DNA of 24,749 nucleotides from CAYSPU01 sp964432995 (lineage in GTDB: Bacteria > Verrucomicrobiota > Verrucomicrobiia > Limisphaerales > JAHDYP01): NCBI GenBank assembly GCA_964432995.1, contig CAYSPU010000063.1, forward strand, positions 1 to 24,749, in the 5' to 3' direction. Within the stretch, counting starts at the first letter, position 1. Each line of letters starts with the position of its first letter. Of this stretch, positions 24,735 to 24,749 are shown in pieces. Under the pieces are notes generated by a model that made no database searches, had not been told where the DNA came from, and was given only the letters and a program-made list of their open reading frames with translations. The position numbers and the translations under genes were made by a program.

Positions 24735-24749
24735 GGCTGAAGCTCGACT
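24731..24749 (+). CDS. start of a DUF5615 PIN-like toxin (partial, cut by window end)
   Basis: Only six codons are visible (MRLKLD). Overlap with the DUF433 stop and the match to the common DUF5615 opening (M-x-x-K-L-D-E-N) make this the expected toxin gene, a putative PIN-like nuclease. The rest lies outside the window, so integrity and active-site residues cannot be judged. Confidence 0.65.

Overview
The window comes from a GC-rich bacterial chromosome, most probably a member of the Verrucomicrobiota (Pedosphaera/Limisphaerales-like) or a close PVC relative. This is inferred from content: secreted glycoside hydrolases, a DUF1080 protein, a BamB-like PQQ propeller opening with WRQFRGPDG, an SphA/MetA-type porin, and an ECF sigma factor next to a very large WD40 Ser/Thr kinase. 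Intergenic spaces are also unusually rich in small inverted-repeat elements. No rRNA, tRNA, transposase or CRISPR array was recognised.

Layout. 1-303: a 119-bp tandem duplication and a possible promoter. 304-3384 (+): large exported protein with an alpha/alpha-toroid-like middle and a GH43-like propeller. 3431-4168 (+): CPBP intramembrane protease. 4192-5556 (-): PQQ-like propeller protein. 5557-6026: divergent control region with a perfect 38-nt palindrome. 6027-9750 (+): a tightly coupled three-gene operon (class III aminotransferase, class II aldolase, FGGY kinase) that looks like a small sugar or amino-sugar catabolic pathway. 9951-10568 (+): PAS protein with two Cys clusters. 10913-12208 (+): SGNH hydrolase fused to DUF1080, followed by an array of 23-bp repeats. 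12666-13916 (-): GH10 xylanase-like enzyme. 13971-14588 (-): unrecognised protein with a Cys/His cluster. 14861-16849 (+): RecG. 17296-18207 (-): outer-membrane SphA/MetA-like protein. 18926-19678 (+): ECF sigma factor. 20090-23347 (+): Ser/Thr kinase with WD40 repeats. 23478-23915 (+): a short protein matching what I remember as the C-terminal end of a larger verrucomicrobial family. 24483-24749 (+): DUF433 antitoxin and the first codons of a DUF5615-like toxin, cut by the window end.

How the genes work together. The polysaccharide-related enzymes (GH43-like fusion, GH10, SGNH/DUF1080) and the sugar operon fit a plant- or algal-polymer degrader. The sigma factor and kinase form a probable signalling cassette. 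Repeats lie on both sides of it and between its two main genes.

The most interesting items are the perfect palindrome upstream of an operon whose gene combination I cannot assign to a known pathway, the sigma/kinase cassette with its nested inverted repeats and hexamer-phased inverted repeats, and the number of distinct small repeat families within 25 kb. All calls come from reading the sequence; no database search was run.
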